A stretch of 64,000 nt of DNA. It comes from Pezicula radicicola. Taxonomy: Eukaryota > Ascomycota > Leotiomycetes > Helotiales > Dermateaceae. The stretch spans positions 119,197-183,196 of the forward strand of contig PDUO01000077.1 in NCBI GenBank assembly GCA_003008705.1. The letters run 5' to 3'. This document shows positions 25,301 through 36,516 of this stretch, in pieces; position 1 is the first letter of the stretch, and every line of letters starts with the position of its first letter. Under the pieces are notes generated by a model, which worked only from the letters and a program-made list of their open reading frames with translations, did no database searches and had not been told where the DNA came from. A program made the position numbers and the translations under genes.

Positions 25301-28300
25301 GGGATTGACCAAGCCTTGGGGATAGATATGGTTGATGCGTTGAGTGGAGACGCCGAGAGGACCTTGGCCCCAGTTTGCTTATCCACCCCGAGACTGAAGA
25401 ACATCCGACCGGCTGGTACTCGAAGTGCACACAGAAGTGATGTATCGACGTGGATGAGCGCGTGTGTATTGGAGTTGTGTCGAAACAGACTAGAGTCTTC
25501 TCGAAGAACATAGCGTATATCCAACCATTCCAAGTTAACGAGTGACGAGCTCAAATCCGACAGCTTGGTTATTGGCCGTTTTGCTGAATTGTACCGTTTG
25601 TTCTGTTCTACTTGAGGCTTAATCCGGGGAATAATGAATTTCTCATTTTCGACGATTACCTCGGTTTCAGTCGTCCACAAGAGGTTTCCTTCGTAGTCAA
25701 CCGCTTCCAATTCCTCGGCGATGTGTAGCCGTAGAAGCATTTCAGCCAACAATGTCCCATTGATAATTTTTGATTGATCGATATCAAGCAGTTGATGTCG
25801 TAGTTGGGGTAACTCGTAGGTAATGCATCTCATGAAGCCCACTGTCATAGCAGCATATGGGTCCTCGCGACGGTAGCCACGAGTCAACCACATGACATTT
25901 CTTGCTGCCATGAAAACATTCTTAAGAACCTGCCAGCGCTCTTTTGACATGTTCTTGAACATCGAGCCATCAATCTCGGTTAAATTTAGAACCGTGCACA
26001 TAGGAGGTACTTCAACATCTTGGAGCTCATCCAAGGTGATTGCAGTTATAACCTGCTGAGATCTTGGACGTAAGAGATATTCAACATCTTCGATCAGCCT
26101 TGAGGTTTCCATCGTATTGCCCCCGATGAGAAGAAGATTGGAGATTGGAATCTGATCTAGTTTGGAGGACAACGGACGCCTGAGCGTATTCATACTCTCA
26201 TCGACCGCCTGTGATACAAATACAGATGCCAAATAAACAAGCGGATCGTCAAGAGGAGTGAAGGTATCGATACCAGAGAAGCCAGCTTTCTTGAGAAGCT
26301 TGTTCCAACGCGGTAGCCTAGATAGTCGGCAGTCAGTCTTTGGCCGTTTTAAAAATATCTCGGGAGTAAAGCTTGACGACTTTGGGACAACTTGAGAGTA
26401 AACAGACTACAAGGGTTGAATGAAGGTGCAAAAGATTTCTGAACTGGGTTTGGGAGTACAAAGAGCAGCATATCCTTACTCGATTGTGGGCGCATAGCGC
26501 CGGCCATCCTCTCGACCGACCCACCAGCCAGGAAGGCCACCCATAACCAAACCAACACGCATGGGCATATTGTCGACGATCTCGAGAAGAATGAGATATC
26601 CACCTGGCTTCAAAAGTCTTCGAGCGTTTTTCAGTGTTTCGTCCAGCGCCCGAGTTGCATGCAGAACGTTCGCCGCCAAAACAGCATCATAGGCATGTTC
26701 GGTGAAGCCTTGCGTTATTGGGTCCTTCTCGATATTAAGGGCCTTGAAAATCATTTTGCTCGAGTAATCCTTGAAACTTTCTTGGGCCCTTGAAAGGAAC
26801 CCAACTCCAATGTCCGTAAAGGTGTATGACGAGAAAGCAGAGCCGATTTCGGACAGAATGGGTGTGGTTGCTCCTCCTGTCCCAGCTCCTATCTCAAGAA
26901 TGTCCATATGAGGAAACCTATGCACCAACTGGGCGACCATGCCTGTAAGAACGTCATAGGCGTGGTCGAATCCAAGAGCATTTTGGTAGTAATCATCGAG
27001 CTTGTTGTCCTTTGTCATATGTTCGAGAATAGTTGTTTCGCCTCGAACTACAGTGGGAAGGTTTTCACCAACAGCTCGCATGATATTGAAATCAGCATCA
27101 GAACCATAGCTAAATATGTGTTAGTTGACAATCATGCATTCAAACACTCTCGGTCTTACGAGTCCATGATAGAGCATATTTGCTCATGGGTATCAGACAC
27201 CCAGTGCTTTTGGGCGTAAGTGTGTTTCCCGCTCGACACGAGCTCGGTGACATGAGTTGCGCTGTCGAAAAGCGCCTCGTGATGCGGAGGAATTTCAATT
27301 GCAGCACGCTCTGCTTCCTAGAGAATAGCGAAGTCAATACGATTATCTCTGAGATATTCGGCGCCCCTAGGGAATCGTCGGCTTATCCTCAACAATTCAG
27401 AAGTAGAAACAAGATTCAAACAGAGCTTCAATCAGGGTGGGATGGAAAGAGCGGGCTATTCTCACAGTGACAGACTCGTTTAAGGATCTCAGGTAGTAAA
27501 GTGCCACACGTTCGCAATCATATGCCTTTTTCAGTTGGCTCGCAGTAGCACGGTTGTTGCCGAGGAGGATGTCACCATCGGGAGACGCAACACCCCAGAC
27601 CGTCTCAGAAAACATATGACAATCATCTGCTTGTGTCGCTGGTGAAAAGGGGCGACAAACAAGACCTTCGATTTCAATGAATGTATGGTTGCCGTCGGTA
27701 GAGTAAACATTGATATCTCCAGTGATATTGCTTGGACTTGCCGCAGAGATTGTGCAATCGAAGGAGACGGGTTTGGTCATATTTTCAGCGCACAATGAAG
27801 GAACTAACGAAACTCGCTGCATCCCTGTTGGTGCGTGAAGTGTCCAAAGCCTGCCATCTCCTGGAGCGCTGAAAGCAGCGAACATGCCCTGCAAGGCTGT
27901 ATCGAGCATCGAAGGATGAAAGTACAACTTTGAGACTGAATGATCCTCTGCAGGAGGCAAAATTATACCGCTTGCTATTCCTAATCGCCGAGTAAGAGCC
28001 GACATGGCCCTGAAATCGCCTGAATAGCCATATCCTAATGCAGACAGGCCAGCGTAGAAATCATCCACGTTGACATCGGCCATCACTAAGTCCAATTTTG
28101 CTGGGCTTGGAAGGACGTCCACCACTATTTCACTCAGGTGTATTTCAACATTTGCGGATGCGCTGACGGCCATCTTGCCCGAGCCTCTGCTCACAGAGGA
28201 GTAGGAGGTGTACTTAGCTTTAATCAGAGTATCTTCGAAGGCTGTGATATTTGACATGCTCACAACAACTTCAGCGCCCATCTCATCGTCAATTGCGATT

Positions 28301-31300
28301 GCTTTGCTGATTATGAGATCAGTCAGTTCGATGAGCCTGACTGGGCGCCCGCTTGCTATCTGCATTGCTGCCTCCATGGCCAAGGCTATGTAGCCAGTAG
28401 CTGGAAAGACAGTTTGCTGGAGAATTATGGGTTAGCATTGCCTACCGCAGCGGGTTTGAGACTGTCCTTACTCCTTGGAGTGCATGCCCAGAAAGCCAGG
28501 GAAGTTCTCGGACTTTAAGAACATTCTCCCATCGCCATTCGTCCTCGACTCCATCTGGGGTCCGTCTTCCCAAAAACTCATGGACTGCGGTCTCGTGGGT
28601 CCGGTATTGCTTACCTCCCCGCGACTCATTCCAATACTCTCTCTCGTGATTCCAGGCATAGGATGGAAGCCCTTTCAACGGGATTGAATAGTCGCTGTCA
28701 TTGTAGTGAATTGTTTGGAATGTCTCAAAATTTACCGCTGAACTGCCGCCATGAGCCCAAATGGAGCCAAGAGCGTCTAAGAAAGACTTGAGGTCATCTT
28801 TTCCACGATTCAAAACTCCAAAATAAGGCACCACGTCCGCTTTTAACTGTTGAATTGTCTGAGCTACGGGGCCTTTCAACGCAGGGTGAGGTCCAATTTC
28901 CAAGGCGACATCAAAACTTTCGCACTCTTCTATGGCGTATTCGATCGCCTGGGCAAAAAGGACTGGGTTAACCATATTTTCAGCCCAATAAGAAGCCTTC
29001 AACGCTTCCCCCATCTCCACTCGCGCACCTCCATCCACACTGGAGTACCAAGTAGGGTTATTTTCCATCGGCTGAAGAATTTGGATCTTGCATTCTTGGA
29101 TAGACTTGACGTATGAATCGGAGCAAAGGAGCATATGGTGGGAGTGGTATGCTGTGCTCACTTTCAATGGTCTTGCAAACTTACCCTCTTCCTCAAATAC
29201 AAGCTGAACTTCGGCGACTGCATCGCTATCCCCGGATATAGTGATGCTTTCGGGTGAGTTGCAGGCGGCTACGGTAATACGGCCTTCGAAATCTTCTAAT
29301 TCACACATTTCCTTCCCGTCTTCGAAGGAAGTACCGACTGCTAACATAGCGCCTGCGAGACCGCTGGGTCCGGAAGCCAACTTGGCATAGTATCCCCGAT
29401 AATATGCAATTCGAATTGCATCATAGGCGGTGATGAATCCGGCCACGTAAGCCGCAGCGATCTCGCCACTCTAATTAAATTAATAAAGAAAATATTAGTG
29501 CCTGTTTATGATTTTAACTTACTGAATGTCCCACAACAGCTTTGAACACTACACCAGCGCTCTGGAGAAGGTCCACGAGAACAATTTGCACGGCGGTACA
29601 GAGAGTTTGAGAGAAAATGGCTTCTCCTAAGCGCGATGATAACTTGTCTGCTGCAAGCTCTTCCAGGATTTTCCACTCAGGACGTTCGGCTACAGGAAGA
29701 GCCGCTAGTGACTGATCGAGCTTCTCGATTGTCTTCCGAGCAAGTGCATAGGAGGTAATCAATTTGACTCCCATACCAGCCCATTGTGCGCCTTGGCCGG
29801 TGAAAACCCCGAGAATTGAAGAGCTCTGAGCTGAACGTATACCAGCCATTTTGGATTCACCAGAGCTTGGTTCTAGACGGGCTTCTATCGAGCTACAAAG
29901 CTCTGATGCTGTCAAAGCCGAGAAGGCTGCCTTGACGGGAAGAGCGGATCTGCGACAGCTCTGTTCAGGATCTCCGTGTTAGCATGACTCCTGAAATGGT
30001 GCAAAGAAGGGGAAATAAAGCGAAGTTACAAACCAATGTATGGGCTAAGCGACGGAGGTCGACGGATTGGTTGTCTTGGAGGTACGAAAAATAGGACTTG
30101 ACGACTCCTTCAAGAGATTTATCCGACGCTGCAGAGAATACAAATGGAATGAGTGGCGCTTCGCCCACTGTTGACTCAATACTCAAGGTAGTCGGCGGTT
30201 GATAACTCTCGAGAATAGCGTGTGCGTTTGTCCCACCGAATCCTATCAAAGCATTAGCCTAGTGCACACTTCGAGATGAGATGGAGCGGATAGGGTACCA
30301 AAACTGTTGACACTTGCACGACGGGGAGTATTTTCAGGAATTGCCGGCCAAGGTTGAGCTTCCTGAAGGATTCGCATGTTGGTGTAGAATGGTGCAACGT
30401 TCGGATTCAGACGATTCAAGAGCAGATTTGGTGGGATGACAGCTTGCTTGAGGGCAATTGAAGCCTTCAAAATCCCAGCAATACCCGCGGTTCCTTCTGT
30501 ATGGCCAATAACCGTCTTCACCGAGCCAACATACAGGATGTCCTCTGGATCGTCATTGCCATAGCCGAAAAATGCTTTGCTTAACGCTTGAGCCTCTTGG
30601 GGATCACCAGCCTACAGAATTTCGAAGTCAGAATTGTCTACAAGGATAACCCTATGAGGTTGGAAATAACATATGAGTTGTCTACATGTGAGAATGTCTG
30701 GGGAGTTCCAACTCGCGACAACTTATGAAGTTATGACGGTGCGATGGGAAGAATGCACGAGAAACTTTCAGACTTACTGGCGTGCCTGTCCCATGGGCTT
30801 CGAAGTACTGGCAACGGTTGCTCTTTTGCGTCAAGTCAAGTCCAGCTCTTGCGTAAGTTGATTTAATTAGCGCTGCTTGAGCAGTGGCACTCGGCATTGT
30901 GATCCCAGTAGTTTTGCCATCTTGATTGATTCCAGTCTCTCGAATGATGCATTCAATCTCATCACCATCTTCAATTGCAGAGCGCAAGGTTTTGAGGATA
31001 ACAGCACCAACCCCCTCTCCGCGTGCGTATCCATCAGCGTCGGCATCCCACATTCGGGAGTGCCCAGTGGGTGAAAGCCTATTGATTGCGGTCAGAACTA
31101 GTATGATCTAGTGTCTTAAATTACGAGGATAGGAACGAAACAGAAGGAGAAGGCAATTGAAATCTGGACCAAGATATCAAATTAAGCTGGGGCGGGAACT
31201 CACATGTTCATCTTGCTCCCCGTTATGAAATTTCCTGAATCCAAAAGCAGATTCGTTCCAGCAGCTATAGCGATTCGGGAAACCCCATCTCTCAAGACTT

Positions 31301-32171
31301 GAACAGCTTGATGTACTGCGACAAGACTTGATGAACATGCTGTATCGATAGTCATCCTTTCAAATTAGCAATATTTTGTCATCTAATGAAGTAGGCACAT
31401 ACGAGGGACCATGACAATCAAAATGACTATACATCCGGGGAGTTAGTAACTTCATATTTTGGAGGTCTCGGAGTACATGAAGTAGGAGTAAGAAATTCGT
31501 TGCTAGGGGATTGGGAACAAAAACCTTGGTTATGGCTTACTAAGATATACGAGCAGCGGCATTGCTGTTAGCAGTTCCTGATGCCAAATATGTTGGTATG
31601 AAATTGGGATCACGACTGGCAATTCCACAATAATCGTAGCACATCAGACCGATAAAGACAGCCGTGTCAGACCCTTGCAAATTGGCTAATGTAATGCCCG
31701 CAGATTCCGATGCCTCATAACATACTTCTAGCAACATCCTGTGTTGAGGGTCCATAGAATCTGCCTCTATCTTGGATTTAGCATTGCCCTTGTTGCCAGG
31801 ATATTAAAGAAACGGAAGCAGGGTACAGATATTCTGACATCTGCTCCTATGAGAACCACGAAAGGGAAACGAAATAGGGGAGGAAGCTCTGTGAATTTGA
31901 ACGCACCCGACGGCAAGATATTGAAAAACGGAGCATCAAATTGACGGGGATCTCCAGAAATGAAATAAGCATCCTTGACGTTCGTAGTCCCGTGATGAGA
32001 GCCTTTAGGATGATAGAATCGATCAACGTTGAATCGGCTCGGGGAAATTGGAGTAGAAACGTCTCGAGGTTGCTGAAGGAGTTCCCAGAGTTTCGAAGGT
32101 GTGTTTGCTTCTCCAGGGAAACGACATCCACTCCCAACTATGGCAATCGGTTCTCGAATGTAAGAGCCCAT
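19331..32171 (-). CDS. Hybrid highly reducing PKS-NRPS, KS-AT-DH-MT-psiER-KR-ACP-C-A-T, no terminal R/Dieckmann domain
   Basis: An approximately 3,700-residue megasynthase in about 20 exons, starting [29 protein letters not shown] (about 31,335), EAHGTGTP and GHTEGTAG give the Cys-His-His triad. [14 protein letters not shown] and GHSSGE, formed across the intron at about 29,520. DH: GHALQGQTVFP and [26 protein letters not shown] (about 26,890), so C-methylation is likely. The psiER region at about 25,700-25,000 lacks an NADPH motif. [15 protein letters not shown] and [24 protein letters not shown], then a Pro/Ser/Thr-rich linker. [31 protein letters not shown] and a Lys in [24 protein letters not shown]. 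The frame stops at SENCSWL, where family members normally enter the release domain. All junctions I checked splice in frame with GT..AG and no nonsense codon is needed, so the gene looks functional. Precise intron edges include 31767-31906, 31427-31540 and 31357-31402. The product is probably a polyketide amide of one amino acid. The release route and the amino acid are unknown. Confidence 0.93.
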
Positions 32172-32934
32172 CCTCTCCGTCTCTGTTGAAATCGTATATA
32201 AGAGAAATTGAAAAGAAACCGGCTTCTTGATTGTGCGAATATGTAGAGTCCTTGAAGGGAAGGACTTTTGTTAACGATGATTTCTAGCTATATGTTTGAG
32301 TCTTGTCGCTGGTAACTTTTCCGGTGGCCGACTCAATCAACAGGATCAAAGCGATGTGCATATTATAAAGCAGTCAAGCCAACTGCATCTTCAAGAGCTA
32401 CCTGTCATACCCCAAGCACCCAGGGCCTGGGGAGTGTAAGGTGAAATTGTATTATCGCCGATAGCTTGTTGGCATGTTGCTGGTTGAGGCGGGTAGGGCT
32501 GAGCATGCAAGTTTGAAGTCGCCGTCGGATGCCAGGCGGATTACTTCTGATGACTAGTGGACCACCGGTACGAGTACCTGTTTTGAGAGCGTCATGGTGG
32601 GCAAGCCACTTTCGAAAAAAAGGGGGTGCAGCGTGGCTCGTTGGGCTGAATGCTTCAGAGGTACTAGGTAGCATTGGGTAGAGCACAACGTTTTCGTCTA
32701 ATTAAGGGACAATTGAACTTCACTACTATGTATATCGACACCCTTGTTAAGTTTATAGGCAAGCTTGTAACGTCAAATTAACCTGATTCATTCACGTTTT
32801 ATATCAATACACCAAATCCCTACATCCTAGGACCTGAAATACGAAGATAGAAGGCGAGATATGCTATACTATTCTCAAATTGAACATTTACTATTCTCCT
32901 AGCAACCTGTGACCCTGCCCTCTTACCCTTCACA
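32172..32934. promoter_or_regulatory. PKS-NRPS upstream region
   Basis: A 763-bp gap between the synthase start and the 3' end of the trans-enoyl reductase gene, both read leftwards. It must contain the synthase promoter. I did not find a convincing AflR-type TCG-N5-CGA palindrome by eye. No gene is present. Confidence 0.5.
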
Positions 32935-34053
32935 TCACGGGACTCGATACACCAGTTTCGTACCAGAAATCTCTTTCTTGCGCAGCGAGTCCATCCCATC
33001 GATGACGCCCTGAAAGCCTCCAGGCATGCTTCTCAAAGGATGAGCCTTTATTTTTCCTTCTTGCAAGAGCTGCCGAGCTGTCTCGAACCACTTGATGGAG
33101 AAGTTGCGCACTTCGTCATCTGCCTCTCGTTCGAATGGAGCAGGCCATCCGATTTTCTTCCCCAGCATCATAGGGCCAAAAACCCAGTCGGCTTTGATGA
33201 TTTTCTTGTTATCCAGCCATGTTGGATACGGCTCGAGAGCTGTGTATTTTCCGCCTGCCCTTCCGATGCATCTGTAACAGAATTCCATTGTCTCCGGCTC
33301 GGATATGCAGTCGAGGACAAACTTCAGCGAGTTTTTCGTGTAAGCCTTGATATCATCAGCGCATGATGGCAAGTGATAGTCAAAAACCTTCTCGGCTCCG
33401 TACGACATCGTGAGTGCAAAATTCTTCTCTGAACACGTTGCTATGGGCGTCAGTCCGGATCTTTGACGTAAGTCAGTCATATATTCTATTGATCAGTTGT
33501 TGGTATCTTACAGTTTGAGAAGCTGAATAGCCATGGTTCCAGTCGCAGAACTTCCCCCATATACGAGAACATGCTTCGGCTTGAGTGCAGGCTCTGTTGG
33601 ATATCCCGGAACCCCAAGAGAGCGAAACAGTGCCAAACCCATGGTGCCAATGCCACTGCCCATCGTTGCCGCTTCCTCGAAAGGCATTTCATCCGGGATC
33701 TTCATCGTCACAAATCCAGTTGCTCCAACATACTCTGTGAATGCCCCAACCGTAGGTAAGAGCGGGTTGCAGGGCTGGACAGCGCCAGCCACGCGATCTC
33801 CGACAGCGAGCCCTGGGCATTGAGCATTGCTGCCGATTGCTACGATATACCCAGCATAATCGGTACCAGCTATGGCTCCTGGAACGGCAAGATGGCCGAC
33901 CATCTTGGTGTCAACAGGATTGAGCCCAACGAACATGTTTCGTACCAAAACCATGTCGTCTTCCAGCTTGGGAAGTAACACATTTTTTACGACGCCCAAG
34001 TTCCCGTCCTCAAGAGCGACAATCGCAGTTTGGGTTTCCGGAAGAACATCCAT
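32935..34053 (-). CDS. trans-acting enoyl reductase (LovC-like MDR)
   Basis: Two exons (33512-34053, 32935-33460, read leftwards) splice to 355 residues, matching the trans-ER family (LovC, ApdC, CcsC-like), usually about 360. The N-terminal GroES-like part shows the family pattern KMVGHLAVPGAIAGTDYAGY and GDRVAGAVQPCNPLLPTVGAF. The cofactor domain has VYGGSSATGTMAIQLLKL, an NADPH Rossmann turn typical of these proteins. It then shows ALEPYPTW and the C-terminal ISGTKLVYRVP. There are no zinc ligands, as expected. The enzyme works in trans on the PKS-NRPS, whose own ER domain is dead, and reduces selected enoyl intermediates. Being immediately upstream of the synthase and on the same strand supports the pairing. 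Confidence 0.93.
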
Positions 34054-34575
34054 CAGGTAGTAAATGACGAGAAACGACTATTTGGTGACCAATTGGTGCT
34101 GCCCTTAAACGCAGAAATTTGGATGCAAAATACAATGTGTGCTCCTCCCGGGCGTGGGTGCGGAAGGTGCGCTTCTTAAAACTGTTCATACAGTGCATTC
34201 AGCTCCCAGATGTACCTTCGTATGCTGTCTCAATATTGCACTGCACGCCTCCGATGCAGTGATACTCCAGAGTCTACAGGGCTGCATCGGCGATTTGAGA
34301 TGGAAGAAGGAAGTCGCCGGTGGTCTTCTCCTTCAAGTTGGCTTGGCTATACATGGTCGTTTACAGTGAGATTCGAGTTCTTAGCGACCAATTAGCGATC
34401 ACTTGAGAACAGTACCTTTTTTAAAATACATATTTTCAGGAATACAATTTTATAGATTTATATCTTACAACAATTACAATTCTTTTAATCTAAAAAAAAG
34501 CAATATCTACAAATTATACAACATTAATTTATAGTAATAATATATAAAATATTATTATTGTTATTATTTATTATT

Positions 34576-35040
34576 ACAGCAAATTACTCCCACCCTCTAA
34601 AGGTTTTTTTTATTACTTCGCCGCACTCCACGAAAAGGGAGGAGGGGGGGGGACGTTAGAGTAAGAGCTTGTTTCCTAATCAGGCATCTCGCGTATTAGC
34701 GCCCTATACAAATTTATATAGGGGGGAGATAGTCGAAGAATAGCCGTCTTAGTGGTACTATATATCCACTAAATTAAGTACAGATATATCTTTAAAATTC
34801 GAGTTATAAATAGCTTAGGCGTTGCAATTAAATTGCGTTATAAATTAATTACTAAATATTATACTATACTAGCGTAGAAAGGTCCCGAGTATTCTACTTT
34901 GTATGGGGAAATCTATAGAGCAGAGAATAGGCGATACCTAATTCGGGGTTTACTCCTTCTCTCCCCCTGTTAGGGTGCGGCGAAGTAATAAAAAAACCTT
35001 TAGGGGGGGTGGGGGGGTGTGCGTGGGAGTAATTTGCTGT
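34576..35040. mobile_element. MITE-like non-autonomous DNA element with long terminal inverted repeats
   Basis: The left end reads acagcaaattactcccac, and its reverse complement is found exactly at the right end (up to 35040). After a variable poly-C/G stretch, both arms continue with the shared block cctctaaagg/ccctaaagg, a T-run and attacttcgccgcac. The inverted repeats therefore span about 55 bases on the left and 67 on the right. The internal 340 bases hold no transposase frame. Both flanks are TTATTATT-type sequence, so a TA or TTA-like target duplication is plausible but cannot be defined. Superfamily is not assigned. Confidence 0.8.
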
Positions 35041-35227
35041 TATTATTATTTGTAACCTTTGTAATTTAAAAACCTTTGTTGCCTAAGGCAAAATAATAGT
35101 ACTATATAGTAAGAAACTACTTGTTTCAAAAAGGTTGTATTTTTAAGTAATCTGTGTAGATTTCCCGCTTTTTGCGATATACGTAATAAGTAATATTAAT
35201 TAAGTCTTATCCTAAAATAAAGAGTCC

Positions 35228-35566
35228 TTACTTTCCATGTTCTTGGGCCAAGACCAAGTATATGCTAAGATCCGCACTGCTGGGCTTAGGGATGGACAAC
35301 TTCTTGCACAATCGAATTTCGAACTCATCCTGCAGGTGAAATACAATATTGGCTGAGAGGTACCCTCTACTCCAATTGGTTCGAGTAATATGACGCTGAT
35401 GCGAGATTCCCGTCATGGGCCGACCTGCAGCGCGCGGATAATCGGTAAGCTTACGCTTACGGAGGTACGCATTTGATTCTGCAATGGGACGCATTGGGGC
35501 ACTTGAAGATGCAGAGGTTGCAGTATAGTGTGACCTGAATTGGGCTGGTTTCGATAGTGGTGCCAT
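35228..35566 (-). CDS. Hypothetical 112-residue protein, doubtful
   Basis: An uninterrupted leftward frame (MAPLSKPAQFRSHYTATSAS to LVLAQEHGK) of clearly higher GC than the AT-rich DNA on both sides. No domain is recognised. It is basic and Ser-rich at the N terminus. It may be a short real gene, a captured gene fragment or chance. Confidence 0.2.
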   Translation of the reverse strand: MAPLSKPAQFRSHYTATSASSSAPMRPIAESNAYLRKRKLTDYPRAAGRPMTGISHQRHITRTNWSRGYLSANIVFHLQDEFEIRLCKKLSIPKPSSADLSIYLVLAQEHGK

Positions 35567-36240
35567 GAATACGATATTGATTTTCTATTTAAGAATAGTT
35601 ATATTTTTATAAACTATTACTAATATATAAGTCTTTTATATTACTTTTATTTATTTAAACATAATTACATATATATACAATGATATATAAACCGAGTGCC
35701 TTTTTACAACAGGCTATATATTGTTTTATAATAATTAATCAATTTAAGCTTCTACATCTATTCTATTAAGTTCAATAGATATAAGGCCTAGATTTCTTTG
35801 TTAAAGGGTACTATCATACTATAATCAAGTGTCTTTTAAGTTTTAAGGTAAAAAGATCCCGTCTTAGTATTAATTTTATATCCTATAAAGACGAGTTTCT
35901 TCTAACCTACGAATTAGATTATATTATTCCTATTAGTTAATATTACTAGATATAGTAAATTTGCTGTGTAACAAAAAGTGCGTAAGATAATTATAATAGG
36001 ACGTTCAAATGTTGAATTAATTACTTAATTGTTATTAAAAAAAATATGTAGTCTGTGCCGAAAGGTACTCATATATCACTGTGTATATATGTATTTAAAA
36101 AAAACATTTCGTATTCGAATAATGTTGCACAGCGGTAAATGCTCTATCCATAAGACCTATGATTATCGTTTGTTGGTAAACATGCCTTACGGCAAAATCC
36201 AACCTGACCTGAAAAACCAACCAATACCAACATATGCCAG

Positions 36241-36270
36241 AATGAGGCACAATGAGGCACAATGAGGCAT
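36241..36270. repeat. Three tandem copies of a 10-mer
   Basis: AATGAGGCAC, AATGAGGCAC and AATGAGGCAT in a row, about 250 bp upstream of the AflR-like regulator's start. This may be incidental or part of its promoter. Confidence 0.9.
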
Positions 36271-36516
36271 ACTGTAATGAGGACGCAATTTGAAAGACAA
36301 GCTTACATTAAATGGCGTATGCTAGCTTGCAATACCACTCCTAAATACATATCATTCATTGCCCCTGCCACTTGGTCCACAGGAAGGAGCTGTAACCCGA
36401 CCAGAAGATCAGGCAGAGACGAAAATGTTGCTGAGAGGTCGCTCATGGAGACAAAAGCAAATGTTCTACTGGCATCGTCGTGACGGTTCGGTCTTCGACA
36501 CTGACACTCCAATATA

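Larger units (their letters stand above)
34054..36516. other. AT-rich wedge separating the two halves of the metabolite cluster
   Basis: Between the trans-ER and the AflR-like regulator, composition falls sharply, especially at 34,400-34,580, 35,040-35,230 and 35,580-36,130. It contains the MITE-like element, an isolated 112-codon frame and a small tandem repeat, each listed separately. The AT-rich remainder has no intact frame and looks like RIP-damaged repeat. The first about 350 bases (34,054-34,400) are of normal composition and include the trans-ER promoter. Confidence 0.6.
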
